Source: Chloroflexota bacterium
GTDB taxonomy: Bacteria > Chloroflexota > Dehalococcoidia > JACVQG01 > JAHKAY01
Reading direction: 5' to 3'
DNA length: 32,500 nucleotides
Assembly: GCA_018825785.1 (NCBI GenBank)
Contig: JAHKAY010000019.1
Span: 1 to 32,500 of the forward strand
Shown: in pieces, positions 7,907 through 16,281 of the stretch
Numbering within the stretch: position 1 is the stretch's first letter
Layout: the number at the start of each line of letters is the position of its first letter
The notes under the pieces: model-generated
What the model was told of the DNA's origin: nothing
The model's database searches: none
What the model saw: only the letters and a program-made list of their open reading frames with translations
Made by a program: the position numbers and the translations under genes

Positions 7907-9027
7907 CGAGCAACCTCCAGGGCCTTCTCCCGGCCGGATTTGTCGGCTTCCAGGACCTCCTCCAGGGAGGGGTGGGGGACGGGCCGGTGGCCTTCCATGG
8001 CTTTCTCCACCAGGCGGGGGATGGCGGTAAAGGAGATGCGGCGGGAGAGGAAGAGCTCCACCGCCACCTCATCGGCGGCGGAGAGGACCGCAGGCAGGGT
8101 CCCCCCCTCCCGCCCTGCCTCCAGGGCCAGCTTCAGGCAGGGGAAGTGCTCATAGTCGGGGGGCTCAAAGGTGAGACTGCTCAATCTCTTCCAGTCCAGG
8201 CGGGGGAGGTGGGGGTTTTCCAGGCGCTGGGGGTAGGTCAGGGCATACTGGATGGGCAGGCGCATATCGGGGGGGGCCATCTGGGCCTTCACCGAGCCGT
8301 CCGCAAACTCCACCAGGGAGTGGACCAGGCTCTGGGGATGGACCAGGACCTCTATTTTCTCGTAGGGGATGCCGAAGAGCCAGTGGGCCTCTATGGCCTC
8401 AAAGCCCTTGTTCATCAGGGTGGCGGCATCAACGGTCACCTTCTTTCCCATCTTCCAGGTGGGGTGGGCCAGAGCCTCCTCCGGCGTTATCCGGGGCAGC
8501 TCCTCCAGGGGGAGGCGTAGGAAGGGGCCGCCGGAGGCGGTGAGGACCAGGCGGGCTATCTTCTCCCGTTCCTCGCCCACCAGGCACTGCCAGAGGGCGC
8601 TGTGCTCGCTGTCTATGGGCAGAAGCTGGCCGGGGCGGGCCTCCCGCATGATTATCTCCCCTGCCATTACCAGGACCTCCTTGTTGGCCAGGGCCACCCT
8701 CTTCCCCGCCCTGAGGGCGGCCAGGGTGGGGGAGAGGCCTGCTTTTCCCGAAGTGGCCACCAACACAAGGTCCACGGCGGGGTGGGCGGCAATCTCCTCC
8801 AGGCTGGCCCGGCGGAAGTTGCCGGTGAGGTCGGGGCCATCAAAGGCCACCATCTCCGGCTGCCATTGGGCAACCTGCCGGGCCAGGAGGTCCCGGTTCT
8901 TCCCCGCCGCGAGGGCCAGCACCCGGAAGCGCCCCGGGAAAGAGGCCACAACCTCCAGGGCCTGCTGGCCGATAGAGCCCGTGGAGCCCAGGAGGGCCAG
9001 GTGGGTCGGCTTATGTGAGTCCTTCAT
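7894..9027 (-). CDS. dxr: 1-deoxy-D-xylulose-5-phosphate reductoisomerase
   Basis: Second step of the MEP pathway: it converts DXP to methylerythritol phosphate with NADPH and a divalent metal. The 377-residue protein shows the NADPH-binding GSTGSIG at residues 14-20, the LPIDSEHSALWQCL segment with metal-binding acidic residues, and the central NKGFEAIEAHWLF and VHPQSLVHS motifs of the catalytic domain. The ATG at 9027 has only a weak ribosome site and lies 10 nt after the cdsA stop. The full length is normal for the family. Confidence 0.97.
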   Translation of the reverse strand: MKDSHKPTHLALLGSTGSIGQQALEVVASFPGRFRVLALAAGKNRDLLARQVAQWQPEMVAFDGPDLTGNFRRASLEEIAAHPAVDLVLVATSGKAGLSPTLAALRAGKRVALANKEVLVMAGEIIMREARPGQLLPIDSEHSALWQCLVGEEREKIARLVLTASGGPFLRLPLEELPRITPEEALAHPTWKMGKKVTVDAATLMNKGFEAIEAHWLFGIPYEKIEVLVHPQSLVHSLVEFADGSVKAQMAPPDMRLPIQYALTYPQRLENPHLPRLDWKRLSSLTFEPPDYEHFPCLKLALEAGREGGTLPAVLSAADEVAVELFLSRRISFTAIPRLVEKAMEGHRPVPHPSLEEVLEADKSGREKALEVARWIS

Positions 9028-9037
9028 GGGGAAAGGC

Positions 9038-9805
9038 TTAGAACAGCCCGGTCATTAGATAATAGACCAGTGGGGCGGTGAAGGCAACGCTGTCCATCCG
9101 GTCCAGGACGCCACCGTGGCCGGGGAGGATGGCCCCGGCGTCCTTGGCCCCCGCCCCCCTCTTGAGCCAGGACTCGGCCAGGTCCCCCACCTGTCCCAGG
9201 ACCCCCACCGCCGCCCCGAGATATGCCGCCTGGGTGGAGCTCAAAGGCAGGCCCAGGAGGAGGTCCAGGAGATAGGCGGCCAGGATGGCCCCCAGGAACC
9301 CGCCCTCCGCGCCCTCCCGGGTCTTGCCCGGGCTTATCCCTGGCGCGAGAGGCCGGTGTCCCAGGGCCCGGCCGACGAAATAGGCCGAGGTATCGCAGGC
9401 GAAGGTGGTGAAGAGGGCGAAGACCGCCCAGCCCCACCCCACCTGCATCAGGGCCACCAGATAGCCCAGGAGCCATCCCGGGTAGAACATCCCCGCCAGA
9501 AGGGGGGCCCAGGTGGGGAAGGGCTTTTTGAAGGCAAACAGCCCGGCCAGGCTGCCGCCCACCGCCAGGGCGATGAGCCCGACTACCAGGTCACCGGGCA
9601 AGAGGGGTCTCAGGGCGAAGAGGGCGGAGAAGATAAGGCCCAGGCCGAGAACGGCCCCCCCTACCCCTGATAGCCGGTAGAACTCCCACGAGCCTATCAG
9701 GCTGATGAGGGCCACCAAGAAGGCGAACCAGTACAGGCCCAGGTATAGACAAATAAAAAGGAGGGCCAATGCCCAGATAGAGGTTATTGTTCGCTTCTGG
9801 AGCAC
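9038..9805 (-). CDS. cdsA: Phosphatidate cytidylyltransferase (CDP-diglyceride synthase)
   Basis: An integral membrane enzyme that makes CDP-diacylglycerol from phosphatidate and CTP, the precursor of all phospholipid head-group reactions. The 255-residue protein is almost entirely hydrophobic with several membrane helices. Near its C-terminus it carries the full family signature, beginning SWLKRGAGAKDAG and ending PGHGGVLDRMDS. The GTG start shares one base with the uppS stop (TAGTG). Its product could feed the CDP-alcohol phosphatidyltransferase at 22397-22972 in this window. Confidence 0.95.
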   Translation of the reverse strand: MLQKRTITSIWALALLFICLYLGLYWFAFLVALISLIGSWEFYRLSGVGGAVLGLGLIFSALFALRPLLPGDLVVGLIALAVGGSLAGLFAFKKPFPTWAPLLAGMFYPGWLLGYLVALMQVGWGWAVFALFTTFACDTSAYFVGRALGHRPLAPGISPGKTREGAEGGFLGAILAAYLLDLLLGLPLSSTQAAYLGAAVGVLGQVGDLAESWLKRGAGAKDAGAILPGHGGVLDRMDSVAFTAPLVYYLMTGLF

Positions 9806-10509
9806 TATTCCGGGACCCGGCCGAAGCGCCGCTGGCGCTGGCTGTAGGCCAGAAGGGCTTTCTCCATCTCCTCATCGCCAAAGTCGGGCCAGTAGGCGGG
9901 GGTGAAGTAGTATTCGCTGTAGGCGGCCTGCCAGATAAGGAAATTGCTCACCCTGACCTCCCCGCCGGTGCGGATGATGAGGTCGGGGTCGGGGAGGTCG
10001 GGGGTGTAGAGGTAGCGGCGGAAGATGTCCTCGTCAACCTCGGCGGGGGTGATGCCCCGGGAGAGGAGGGAGCGCACAGCGTCCAGGACCTCCGCCCTCC
10101 CCCCGTAGTTGAAGGCCACGGAGAGGGTCATGCCGGTGTTGTTTTTGGTGAGCTCCACGGCCTGCTTCACCCGCTTTGCCAGGCGGGGGGAGAGGCCGTC
10201 CAGCCTGCCCACGTGCTTGAGCCTCACCTCGCGGCGGTGGAGATCCTCCGTTTCCCGGTCAATGACCTGTGCCAGGAGGCGGAAGAGGCCGTTCACCTCT
10301 GGCCTGGGGCGGTTCCAGTTCTCGGTGGAGAAGGCGAAGAGGGTGAGATATTTGATGCCGTATTTGCCAAAGGCGGAGACCACCCGGCGGATGTTCTCGG
10401 TGCCCTGGCGGTGGCCCTCCAGGCGGGGGAGGCCCCTCTCCTGGGCCCATCGGCCGTTTCCGTCCATGATGATGGCCACATGGCGGGGCAGAGGGCTGAT
10501 TTCAGGCAT
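9805..10509 (-). CDS. uppS: Undecaprenyl diphosphate synthase (cis-prenyltransferase)
   Basis: It extends farnesyl diphosphate with isopentenyl units in cis to form the C55 lipid carrier for cell-wall polymers. The 234-residue protein has the catalytic Asp16 in IIMDGNGRWA, the FAFSTENWNRP motif, and the C-terminal RTGGEVRVSNF followed by the AYSEYYF segment. It starts at the ATG at 10509, 3 nt after the frr stop. It uses the isoprenoid units supplied by dxr and ispG of the same operon. Chain length is assumed from the bacterial norm. Confidence 0.96.
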   Translation of the reverse strand: MPEISPLPRHVAIIMDGNGRWAQERGLPRLEGHRQGTENIRRVVSAFGKYGIKYLTLFAFSTENWNRPRPEVNGLFRLLAQVIDRETEDLHRREVRLKHVGRLDGLSPRLAKRVKQAVELTKNNTGMTLSVAFNYGGRAEVLDAVRSLLSRGITPAEVDEDIFRRYLYTPDLPDPDLIIRTGGEVRVSNFLIWQAAYSEYYFTPAYWPDFGDEEMEKALLAYSQRQRRFGRVPE

Positions 10510-10512
10510 ATA

Positions 10513-11079
10513 TCAGCCCTCCCAGACCTCTTTCTCCTTGCTCTCCCCCAGGCGGTTCATATCTTCCAGATTGCCATCGGTGAGGTTCTGCAGTTCGGTC
10601 TGGGCCCGTTTGGAATCGTCCTGGGAAATGCTCCCTTCCTTCTCCAGCTTTCTCAGTTCCTCCAGGATATCCCGGCGGATATTGCGGAGGGCTATCCTCC
10701 CGTCTTCCGCCCGCTTTCTTACTATCTTTACCAGCTCCTTCCGCCTCTCTTCAGTGAGGGAGGGGATGGCCAGGCGCAGGACATGGCCGTCGCTGGCGGG
10801 GGTGAGGCCCAGGTCCGATTTGAGGAGCGCTTTTTCAATGGCTACCAGGGAGGCCCTGTCCCAGGGCTGGATGACGAGGAGCCGGGCCTCCGGGGCGGTG
10901 ATGGTGGCCATCTGGTCCAGGGGGGTGGGGACGCCATAATATTCCACTTTCACCTTCTCCACCAGGGCGGGGGAGGCCCGGCCGGTGCGGATGCTGGCCA
11001 GCTCCCTTTCCAGCGCTGCGCTGGCCTTCTTCATCCGGCTGTCGGCCTCCTGGAGCAGTTCCCTGGGGGTGGGCATCAT
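10513..11079 (-). CDS. frr: Ribosome recycling factor
   Basis: With EF-G it splits the post-termination ribosome. The 188-residue protein has the expected three-helix bundle sequence: an opening LLQEADSRMKKASAALEREL helix, then SIRTGRASPALVEKVKVEYYG, the internal domain II (TPLDQMATITAPEARLLVIQ), and a C-terminal helix with KIVRKRAEDGRIALRNIRRD. Two ATGs follow each other at 11079 and 11076; the first is used here. It lies 1 nt after the pyrH stop, the classical pyrH-frr pair. Confidence 0.97.
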   Translation of the reverse strand: MMPTPRELLQEADSRMKKASAALERELASIRTGRASPALVEKVKVEYYGVPTPLDQMATITAPEARLLVIQPWDRASLVAIEKALLKSDLGLTPASDGHVLRLAIPSLTEERRKELVKIVRKRAEDGRIALRNIRRDILEELRKLEKEGSISQDDSKRAQTELQNLTDGNLEDMNRLGESKEKEVWEG

Positions 11080-11080
11080 T

Positions 11081-11791
11081 TCAACTCTGGACCCGGCTGC
11101 CTATGGGCTCCCCCGCCACCGTCCGCTCTATGCTGTCCTTGGCCCGGAGGTCAAAGACGATGATGGGAAGCTTGTTCTCAAGACAAAGGGCGAAGGCAGT
11201 GGCGTCCATCACCTCTGGCCTCAGCCTTATGGCCTCCTCATGGGTGAGGTGCTCAAAGCGCCGGGCCCGGGGGTTTTTCTGGGGGTCGGAGTCGTAGATG
11301 CCATCTACTCGGTTCTTGGCCATGAGCAGGACCTCCGCCCCTGTCTCTATCGCCCGCAAGGCCGCGGCGGTATCTGTGGTCATATAGGGGTTGCCCGTGC
11401 CCGAGGCGAAGATGACCACCCGGCCCTTCTCCATGTGGCGCATGGCCCGGCGGCGGATATAGGGCTCGGCCACCGCCTTTACCTCTAAGGCCGACTGGGT
11501 CCTGGTCTCCACACCTTGCCTTTCCAGGGCATCCTGAAGGGCCAGGGCGTTGATAACGGTGGCCAGCATCCCAGCGTAGTCGGCGCTGGCTCTCTCCATC
11601 CCCATTTTCGCGGCTTTGGCCCCCCGGAAGATGTTTCCCCCGCCGACCACTATGGCCACCCGGGTCCCCTGCTCCACCACCCGCTTAATCTGGCGGGCAA
11701 TGTTCTTGAGTGCGGTCTCGTCAATGCCGTAGGCCTGCTCTCCCTGGAGGGCCTCACCGCTGAGCTTGAGAAGGACCTGCTTGTAGGCGAT
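11081..11791 (-). CDS. pyrH: UMP kinase, apparently starting at an ATC codon
   Basis: It phosphorylates UMP to UDP for pyrimidine nucleotide synthesis. The conserved N-terminus [13 protein letters not shown] must be part of the protein, because it forms the phosphate-binding start of the amino-acid-kinase fold. It lies upstream of the first conventional start codon (GTG at 11680). In this frame there is no ATG, GTG, TTG or CTG between that segment and the upstream in-frame TGA. The only sensible start is ATC at 11791-11789, five bases after a perfect GGAGGG (11797-11802). That gives 236 residues, the family norm. Other motifs are [10 protein letters not shown], the [12 protein letters not shown] segment and [15 protein letters not shown]. 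The ATC may be a real rare start or a base error. Confidence 0.9.
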   Translation of the reverse strand: MAYKQVLLKLSGEALQGEQAYGIDETALKNIARQIKRVVEQGTRVAIVVGGGNIFRGAKAAKMGMERASADYAGMLATVINALALQDALERQGVETRTQSALEVKAVAEPYIRRRAMRHMEKGRVVIFASGTGNPYMTTDTAAALRAIETGAEVLLMAKNRVDGIYDSDPQKNPRARRFEHLTHEEAIRLRPEVMDATAFALCLENKLPIIVFDLRAKDSIERTVAGEPIGSRVQS

Positions 11792-11802
11792 GGGCTCCCT
11801 CC

Positions 11803-12303
11803 TTAGACCCCCAGTTCAAAACGGGCGAAGCGCTTCACACGGATATTCTCCCCCACCCGGGCGATGGTCTCCATTACCCTCTCCTCCACGCTCTTCTGAG
11901 GGTCTTTGATAAAGGGCTGAGAAAGGAGGCAGACCTCCTTGGGGTCGGCGCAATCGCCGGGGGGGACCTGCTGTGGGGAAAGGAACATGGGGGCGGTGGC
12001 GGCTACTTGGAGGGCCAGGTCATGGGCCAGGTCTTTTAACTCCTGGGTGCGGGCCACAAAGTCGCTCTCGCAGTTCACCTCCACGAGGGCCCCGATGCGG
12101 GCGCCGGGATGGATATAGGCCTCTACCAGCCCCTGGGATACCTCTCGGTGGAGCTTTTTCTCCGCCCGGGCCAGGCCCCGCTTGAGGAGGAGCTCCAGGG
12201 CTTTCTCCTCATTGCACTCACATTCCGTGAGGGCATTCTTGCACTCAATAACAGGCGCCCCGGTCTTCTCGCGGAGCGCCTTTATCTGGGCGGTCAGGCT
12301 CAT
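11803..12303 (-). CDS. tsf: Elongation factor Ts, short form
   Basis: Nucleotide-exchange factor that regenerates EF-Tu-GTP. The N-terminal UBA-like domain ([21 protein letters not shown]) and the core motif CESDFVART are clear. At 166 residues it is much shorter than the 280-residue proteobacterial form. It lacks most of the second core subdomain and resembles the short EF-Ts of thermophiles and related lineages. The ATG overlaps the rpsB stop as ATGA, and the TAA lies just before the pyrH ribosome binding site. Confidence 0.95.
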   Translation of the reverse strand: MSLTAQIKALREKTGAPVIECKNALTECECNEEKALELLLKRGLARAEKKLHREVSQGLVEAYIHPGARIGALVEVNCESDFVARTQELKDLAHDLALQVAATAPMFLSPQQVPPGDCADPKEVCLLSQPFIKDPQKSVEERVMETIARVGENIRVKRFARFELGV

Positions 12304-13085
12304 CGGTTTTCCTCGTCGGGGGCAAAGGAGAGGGACTGAGGCCCTCCTTCCATCGCCGCCTCGGGGGCCTCGGGCATAGCTTCCTCCCTCATGGCTTTTC
12401 CCTCCAGGACAGCGTCGGCGATGCGGCTGGTGATGAGGCGCACTGCCCGGATGGCATCGTCATTGGCGGGGATGGAGTAGTCTATGGGCCGGGGGTCGCA
12501 GTTGGTATCACAGATGGCCAACACAGGGATGCCCATCTTTCTGGCCTCGCTTAGGGCGATGGCCTCATTTACCGGGTCCACTATGAAGAGGGCCGAGGGC
12601 AGGGTGGTCATCTCTTTGAAGCCGCCCATATACCGATTGAGGCGGGTCATTTCCTCCTGGAGCTTGCTGGTCTCCTTCTTGGGTAGGTTCACCAGTTCCC
12701 CCCTGGCCATGGCATCCTCCTGCCGCACCAGATAGTCAATGCGGGCCTGGATGGTGGAGAAGTTGGTGAGCATCCCCCCCAGCCAGCGCTGATTGACATA
12801 GAACATACCGCAGCGTTTGGCCTCCTGTTCTACCGCCTCCTGGGCCTGTTTTTTGGTGCCTACGAAGAGGATGTGGCCCCCATCGGCCACCACGTTCTTC
12901 ACGAACTCAGAGGCTTTTTCCAAGAGGACCACGGTCTGTTGGAGGTCAATGATGTGGATGCCGTTGCGCTGGGTGAAAATAAACCCCTTCATCTGGGGGT
13001 GCCATCGGCTGGTCTGGTGGCCGAAGTGGGCCCCCGCTTCAAGAAGGAGTTTCATAGAGACAGCTGTGGATGATTCCTGTATCAC
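12300..13085 (-). CDS. rpsB: Small ribosomal subunit protein uS2
   Basis: Ribosomal protein S2 of the 30S subunit. Diagnostic segments are [46 protein letters not shown] and [20 protein letters not shown]. The 261 residues include a short acidic C-terminal extension. The GTG start at 13085 is preceded by GGGGGTGA, which matches the extended anti-Shine-Dalgarno. Eight bases separate it from the hslU stop. It is paired with tsf, as in most bacteria. Confidence 0.96.
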   Translation of the reverse strand: MIQESSTAVSMKLLLEAGAHFGHQTSRWHPQMKGFIFTQRNGIHIIDLQQTVVLLEKASEFVKNVVADGGHILFVGTKKQAQEAVEQEAKRCGMFYVNQRWLGGMLTNFSTIQARIDYLVRQEDAMARGELVNLPKKETSKLQEEMTRLNRYMGGFKEMTTLPSALFIVDPVNEAIALSEARKMGIPVLAICDTNCDPRPIDYSIPANDDAIRAVRLITSRIADAVLEGKAMREEAMPEAPEAAMEGGPQSLSFAPDEENR

Positions 13086-13093
13086 GTCACCCC

Positions 13094-14458
13094 CTAGAGT
13101 ATATATCGGCTGAGGTCTTCATCCCGGAGCAGGTTCCCCAGGTGCTCCCGGACATATGCCTGGTCCACCATTACCTTCTCCCCCTGCCTCTGTGGGGCGG
13201 CGAAGGAGAGCTCTTCCAGGACCTGTTCCATGATGGTATAGAGCCGGCGGGCCCCTATGTTCTCCATCTTCTCGTTCATCCGGCTGGCCCAGAAAGCCAT
13301 CTCGGCGATGCCCTCATGGGTAAAGTCAAGCTCCACCCCCTCTGTTGCCAGGAGGGCATGGTATTGCTTGGTAAGGGAGTTCTCCGGCTCCTCAAGGATG
13401 CGCTCCAGGTCCTGCGGGGAGAGTGATTTGAGCTCTACCCTGAGGGGCAAGCGCCCCTGGAGTTCCGGGATAAGGTCCGAGGGCTTGCAGTCGTAGAAAG
13501 CCCCGGCAGCGATGAAGAGGATGTAATCGGTCTTCACTGGGCCAAAGCGGGTCATGACTGTGGTCCCCTCCACAATGGGCAGGAGGTCCCTCTGCACCCC
13601 CTCCCCGGAGACATCTCTGCCAACCTCTATCTTGGGGCCGCAGAGCTTGTCCAGCTCGTCTATGAAGATAACCCCGTCCTCGTGGGTGCGGGTCAGGGCC
13701 CGGTCCACCACCTGGTCGAAGTCAATGAGCTTGTTGGCCTCTTCCTTGGTGAGGATACGTCGGGCCTCTTTCACTGGTACCCGCCGCCAGCGACGCTGGC
13801 CATCATACTCCTTCAGGTTCTCCCATTCCCAGTTATCTTCCGGGGCCCGGAGAGCCAGCTCCGCCGGGCTTTCCACATCGCCCCCTATCTCTATCTCAAC
13901 TATCTGTTCCTCCAGTTGCTTGGCATGGAGGAGCTTGGCCACATACTGACGTGAGGAACGGCGGGTGGGGTGCCGACGGAGCACGGTCCTCTCGTCAAGG
14001 GGAAGGGTGAGCTGGCCCTGGGGAAGGGCAATCTTGGCAGGGAGCTGTTTGCAGAGATAGTCCAAGAGCTTCTCATTGGCCGCCTTTTCCGCCTTGGTGG
14101 TCACTTCAGCCAGCTCGTTCTCATAGACCTTCATCACGGCTGTTTCCACCAGGTCGGTGACCATAGACTCCACATCCCGGCCCACATAGCCCACCTCGGT
14201 GAACTTGGTGGCCTCCACCTTGATGAAAGGGGCATCAATCAGGGAAACCACCCGGCGGGCGATCTCCGTCTTGCCCACCCCGGTTGGGCCTATCATCAGA
14301 ATATTCTTGGGGATGATCTCCTTCCGCATCTCAGGCGGTAGATGGCGGCGGCGCTCACGGTTTCTCAAGGCGATGGCTACCGCCCGCTTGGCCTCTTCCT
14401 GCCCGACAATATAGCGGTTCAGTTCCCGAACGACCGCCTGTGGGGTAAGCCCCTTCAT
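13094..14458 (-). CDS. hslU: HslU ATPase subunit of the HslUV protease
   Basis: AAA+ unfoldase that feeds proteins to the HslV peptidase. Walker [10 protein letters not shown] lies near residue 60 and Walker B is [10 protein letters not shown]. The I-domain insertion sits between them, and the C-terminus ends in the usual DLSRYIL, which docks into HslV. I chose the ATG at 14458, which follows AGGCAGGA. An in-frame ATG at 14470 has no ribosome site and lies only about 7 nt from the predicted transcript start. The product is 454 residues. hslV, normally directly upstream, is absent from this position and from the window. hslU is the first gene of the long operon. Confidence 0.95.
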   Translation of the reverse strand: MKGLTPQAVVRELNRYIVGQEEAKRAVAIALRNRERRRHLPPEMRKEIIPKNILMIGPTGVGKTEIARRVVSLIDAPFIKVEATKFTEVGYVGRDVESMVTDLVETAVMKVYENELAEVTTKAEKAANEKLLDYLCKQLPAKIALPQGQLTLPLDERTVLRRHPTRRSSRQYVAKLLHAKQLEEQIVEIEIGGDVESPAELALRAPEDNWEWENLKEYDGQRRWRRVPVKEARRILTKEEANKLIDFDQVVDRALTRTHEDGVIFIDELDKLCGPKIEVGRDVSGEGVQRDLLPIVEGTTVMTRFGPVKTDYILFIAAGAFYDCKPSDLIPELQGRLPLRVELKSLSPQDLERILEEPENSLTKQYHALLATEGVELDFTHEGIAEMAFWASRMNEKMENIGARRLYTIMEQVLEELSFAAPQRQGEKVMVDQAYVREHLGNLLRDEDLSRYIL

Positions 14459-14483
14459 GTCCTGCCTCATTGAATTCTTTAAG

Positions 14484-14512
14484 AGTTTAACACAAGGCCC
14501 CTGCGGGGGCAA
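14484..14512 (-). promoter_or_regulatory. Predicted promoter of the hslU-to-proS operon
   Basis: On the minus strand, TTGCCC (14507-14512) and TAAACT (14484-14489) are separated by exactly 17 bases. The predicted transcript start is near 14477, giving a leader of about 19 nt to the ATG at 14458. An inverted repeat GCCCC-N4-GGGGC at 14497-14510 covers the -35 box and spacer and could be an operator. The boxes match consensus at 4 of 6 positions each. Confidence 0.55.
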
Positions 14513-14546
14513 TAGACGGCCTGCAAAAGGGGGGACCATATTAATC

Positions 14547-14575
14547 TTGCTTTTCTTGCCGGAGCGTGGTATACT
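14547..14575 (+). promoter_or_regulatory. Predicted promoter of the nusA-truB operon
   Basis: TTGCTT (14547-14552) and TATACT (14570-14575) are 17 bases apart, a good sigma-70-type match, with transcription expected from about 14582. It is divergent from the hslU promoter, so the two large translation operons are controlled from one intergenic region of about 180 nt. Confidence 0.7.
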
Positions 14576-14598
14576 AAATCGAATATGCTCTGGCTCTT

Positions 14599-14624
14599 AA
14601 AAGGTGGGTAGAACCCACCTTTTT
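14599..14624 (+). terminator. Intrinsic terminator-like hairpin in the nusA leader
   Basis: A perfect 11-bp inverted repeat (AAAAGGTGGGT, loop AGA, ACCCACCTTTT) is followed by one further T. It begins about 17 nt after the predicted transcript start and ends 14 nt before the nusA ATG, just ahead of its ribosome binding site. It could act as an attenuator. NusA itself strengthens intrinsic termination, so feedback control is plausible. The T-run is short and partly inside the stem, so termination may be incomplete. Confidence 0.6.
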
Positions 14625-14638
14625 GGTTGGGAGGCGGG

Positions 14639-16003
14639 ATGAAGACGGAATTTATGATGGCCATAGCCCAGCTGGCCGCGGAGAAGAGGCTGCCCCGGGA
14701 GGTGGTCCTCCAGGCAGTGGAGCAGGCCCTGGCCTCTGCTTTCCGTAAGGACGACTTCGCTGGCTTCAACATCTCCGTTAAGATCCTTCCTGCCACTGGG
14801 GAGATGAAGGTCCTGGTGCACAAAACGGTGGTGGAGAACCCCACCGACCCCAAAAAGGAGCTCTCCCTGGATGAGGCCAATAAGATAAGGCCCAATGTCC
14901 AGATAGGCGATAGTATTGACCTGGAGGAGGCCCCCAAGCACGCCGGGCGTATCGCTGCCCAGACAGCCAAACAGGTAGTGCTTCAGAGGCTGAGGGAGGC
15001 GGAGCAGTCCGCTGTCTTTGATGAGTTCCGGGGACGGGAGGGGGAGGTTCTGGTGGGGGTGGTGCAGAGGGTGGAGCCCAAGCAGGTTGTGGTAAACCTT
15101 GGTCGGGGGGAGGCCCTCCTCCCCCAGACGGAGCAGGTAAAGGGAGAGCGCTACCGCTCCGGCCAGAGGCTGAGGGTCTATCTGGTGGAGGCACAGCGCA
15201 CCGCCAGAGGCCCGCTGATGGTCGTTTCCCGGACCCATAAGAACCTGCTGAAGAACATGCTGGAGCTGGAGGTGCCGGAGGTGGCCCAGGGGGTAGTGGA
15301 GGTAAAAGCCATCTCCCGGGAGGCCGGCTCCCGGAGCAAGGTAGCAGTAGCCGCCCGTCAGCCGGGGGTGGACCCGGTAGGCAGTGTGGTAGGCCTGAGG
15401 GGCCTGCGTATCCAGAGCATCGTCAAGGAGCTGGGCGGGGAAAAGATAGATGTGGTAGAGTGGAGCCCTGACCCGGCGGTATTCATCGCTAACGCCCTCT
15501 CCCCTGCCCAGGTGGTGCGGGTGGAGATCCACCAAGGGGAAAAGGCGGCCACGGTGGTGGTGCCCGACCGCCAGCTCTCCCTGGCCATCGGCAAGGAGGG
15601 GCAAAATGCCCGCCTGGCGGCTAAACTCACCGGCTGGCGGATAGATATCAAGAGTGTCACCGCCGCCGAGGCGGAGAAGCCCCCCGCCCCTCAAGTAGTT
15701 GAGGAGGCTGTGGCCGCTGAGGCAGCCCCTGCCTTGGAGGGGGTCCTGCGGGAGGCCACTGGGGTGGCCCTCGCCGAGGCCCCGCCGGAGGTTGCCGCCG
15801 TGGAGATAGTCTTTCCTGTGGTGGTAGCCCCGGAAAGGGGGCCCATCCGCTTTGCCGAGGAGATCCTCTCCTCCCGCACCACCGTGGAAAAGAAGAAGAA
15901 GAAGGAGAAGGAGAAGGATGATAAGAGCCGGCCCAGAAAGCCCCGCCGGGTCAAAGCGGAGTCGGTAGAGGAAGAGGAAGACCTGGGGACAGAAAGCCTG
16001 TGA
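14639..16003 (+). CDS. nusA: Transcription termination/antitermination factor NusA
   Basis: Binds RNA polymerase and nascent RNA to modulate pausing and termination. The N-terminal domain starts [21 protein letters not shown]. An S1 domain follows ([21 protein letters not shown]), then two KH domains ([37 protein letters not shown]). The last 120 residues are an Ala/Glu-rich linker ending in a Lys-rich, then acidic, tail and are not conserved. The ATG at 14639 is used with GGGAGG just upstream; a TTG at 14627 would add four residues and consume the ribosome site. The product is 454 residues. The usual upstream partner rimP is missing. Confidence 0.96.
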   Translation: MKTEFMMAIAQLAAEKRLPREVVLQAVEQALASAFRKDDFAGFNISVKILPATGEMKVLVHKTVVENPTDPKKELSLDEANKIRPNVQIGDSIDLEEAPKHAGRIAAQTAKQVVLQRLREAEQSAVFDEFRGREGEVLVGVVQRVEPKQVVVNLGRGEALLPQTEQVKGERYRSGQRLRVYLVEAQRTARGPLMVVSRTHKNLLKNMLELEVPEVAQGVVEVKAISREAGSRSKVAVAARQPGVDPVGSVVGLRGLRIQSIVKELGGEKIDVVEWSPDPAVFIANALSPAQVVRVEIHQGEKAATVVVPDRQLSLAIGKEGQNARLAAKLTGWRIDIKSVTAAEAEKPPAPQVVEEAVAAEAAPALEGVLREATGVALAEAPPEVAAVEIVFPVVVAPERGPIRFAEEILSSRTTVEKKKKKEKEKDDKSRPRKPRRVKAESVEEEEDLGTESL

Positions 16004-16281
16004 GAACTGTAGGAAGGCCCGTTCCCCAGCGCACCTGTATCTCCTGCCGGCAGGTCAGGGATAAAAGGGGGCTGGTCCGTATCGTGCAGGGGGTGGACGG
16101 GGGTGTGGAGGTGGACCCCTCTTGGAAGAAGGCGGGGAGGGGGGCTTATCTGTGCCCCCGCCTCCAGTGCTGGCAGGACCTCAAGGTTGATAGGCTGGGC
16201 CATGCCCTGAGGACAAAGGTAAGTCCCCAGGCCATGTCCCAGCTCATGGAACATGCTAGGAGGACCTATGGGTCTAGTTAA
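16000..16281 (+). CDS. ylxR: YlxR family RNA-binding protein (DUF448)
   Basis: A 93-residue basic protein of the YlxR family, usually found between nusA and infB; its members have been reported to bind RNA or nucleoid-associated targets. The family motif is plain: RTCISCRQVRDKRGLVRIV, then GRGAYLCPRLQCW. The GTG start overlaps the nusA stop as GTGA, and the end overlaps infB by 14 nt, so all three genes should be translationally coupled. Confidence 0.93.
   Translation: MRTVGRPVPQRTCISCRQVRDKRGLVRIVQGVDGGVEVDPSWKKAGRGAYLCPRLQCWQDLKVDRLGHALRTKVSPQAMSQLMEHARRTYGSS

Noticed and set aside
11081-11680. pyrH starting at the GTG at 11680
   Set aside because: This would remove the conserved KLSGEA segment that every UMP kinase needs for phosphate binding.
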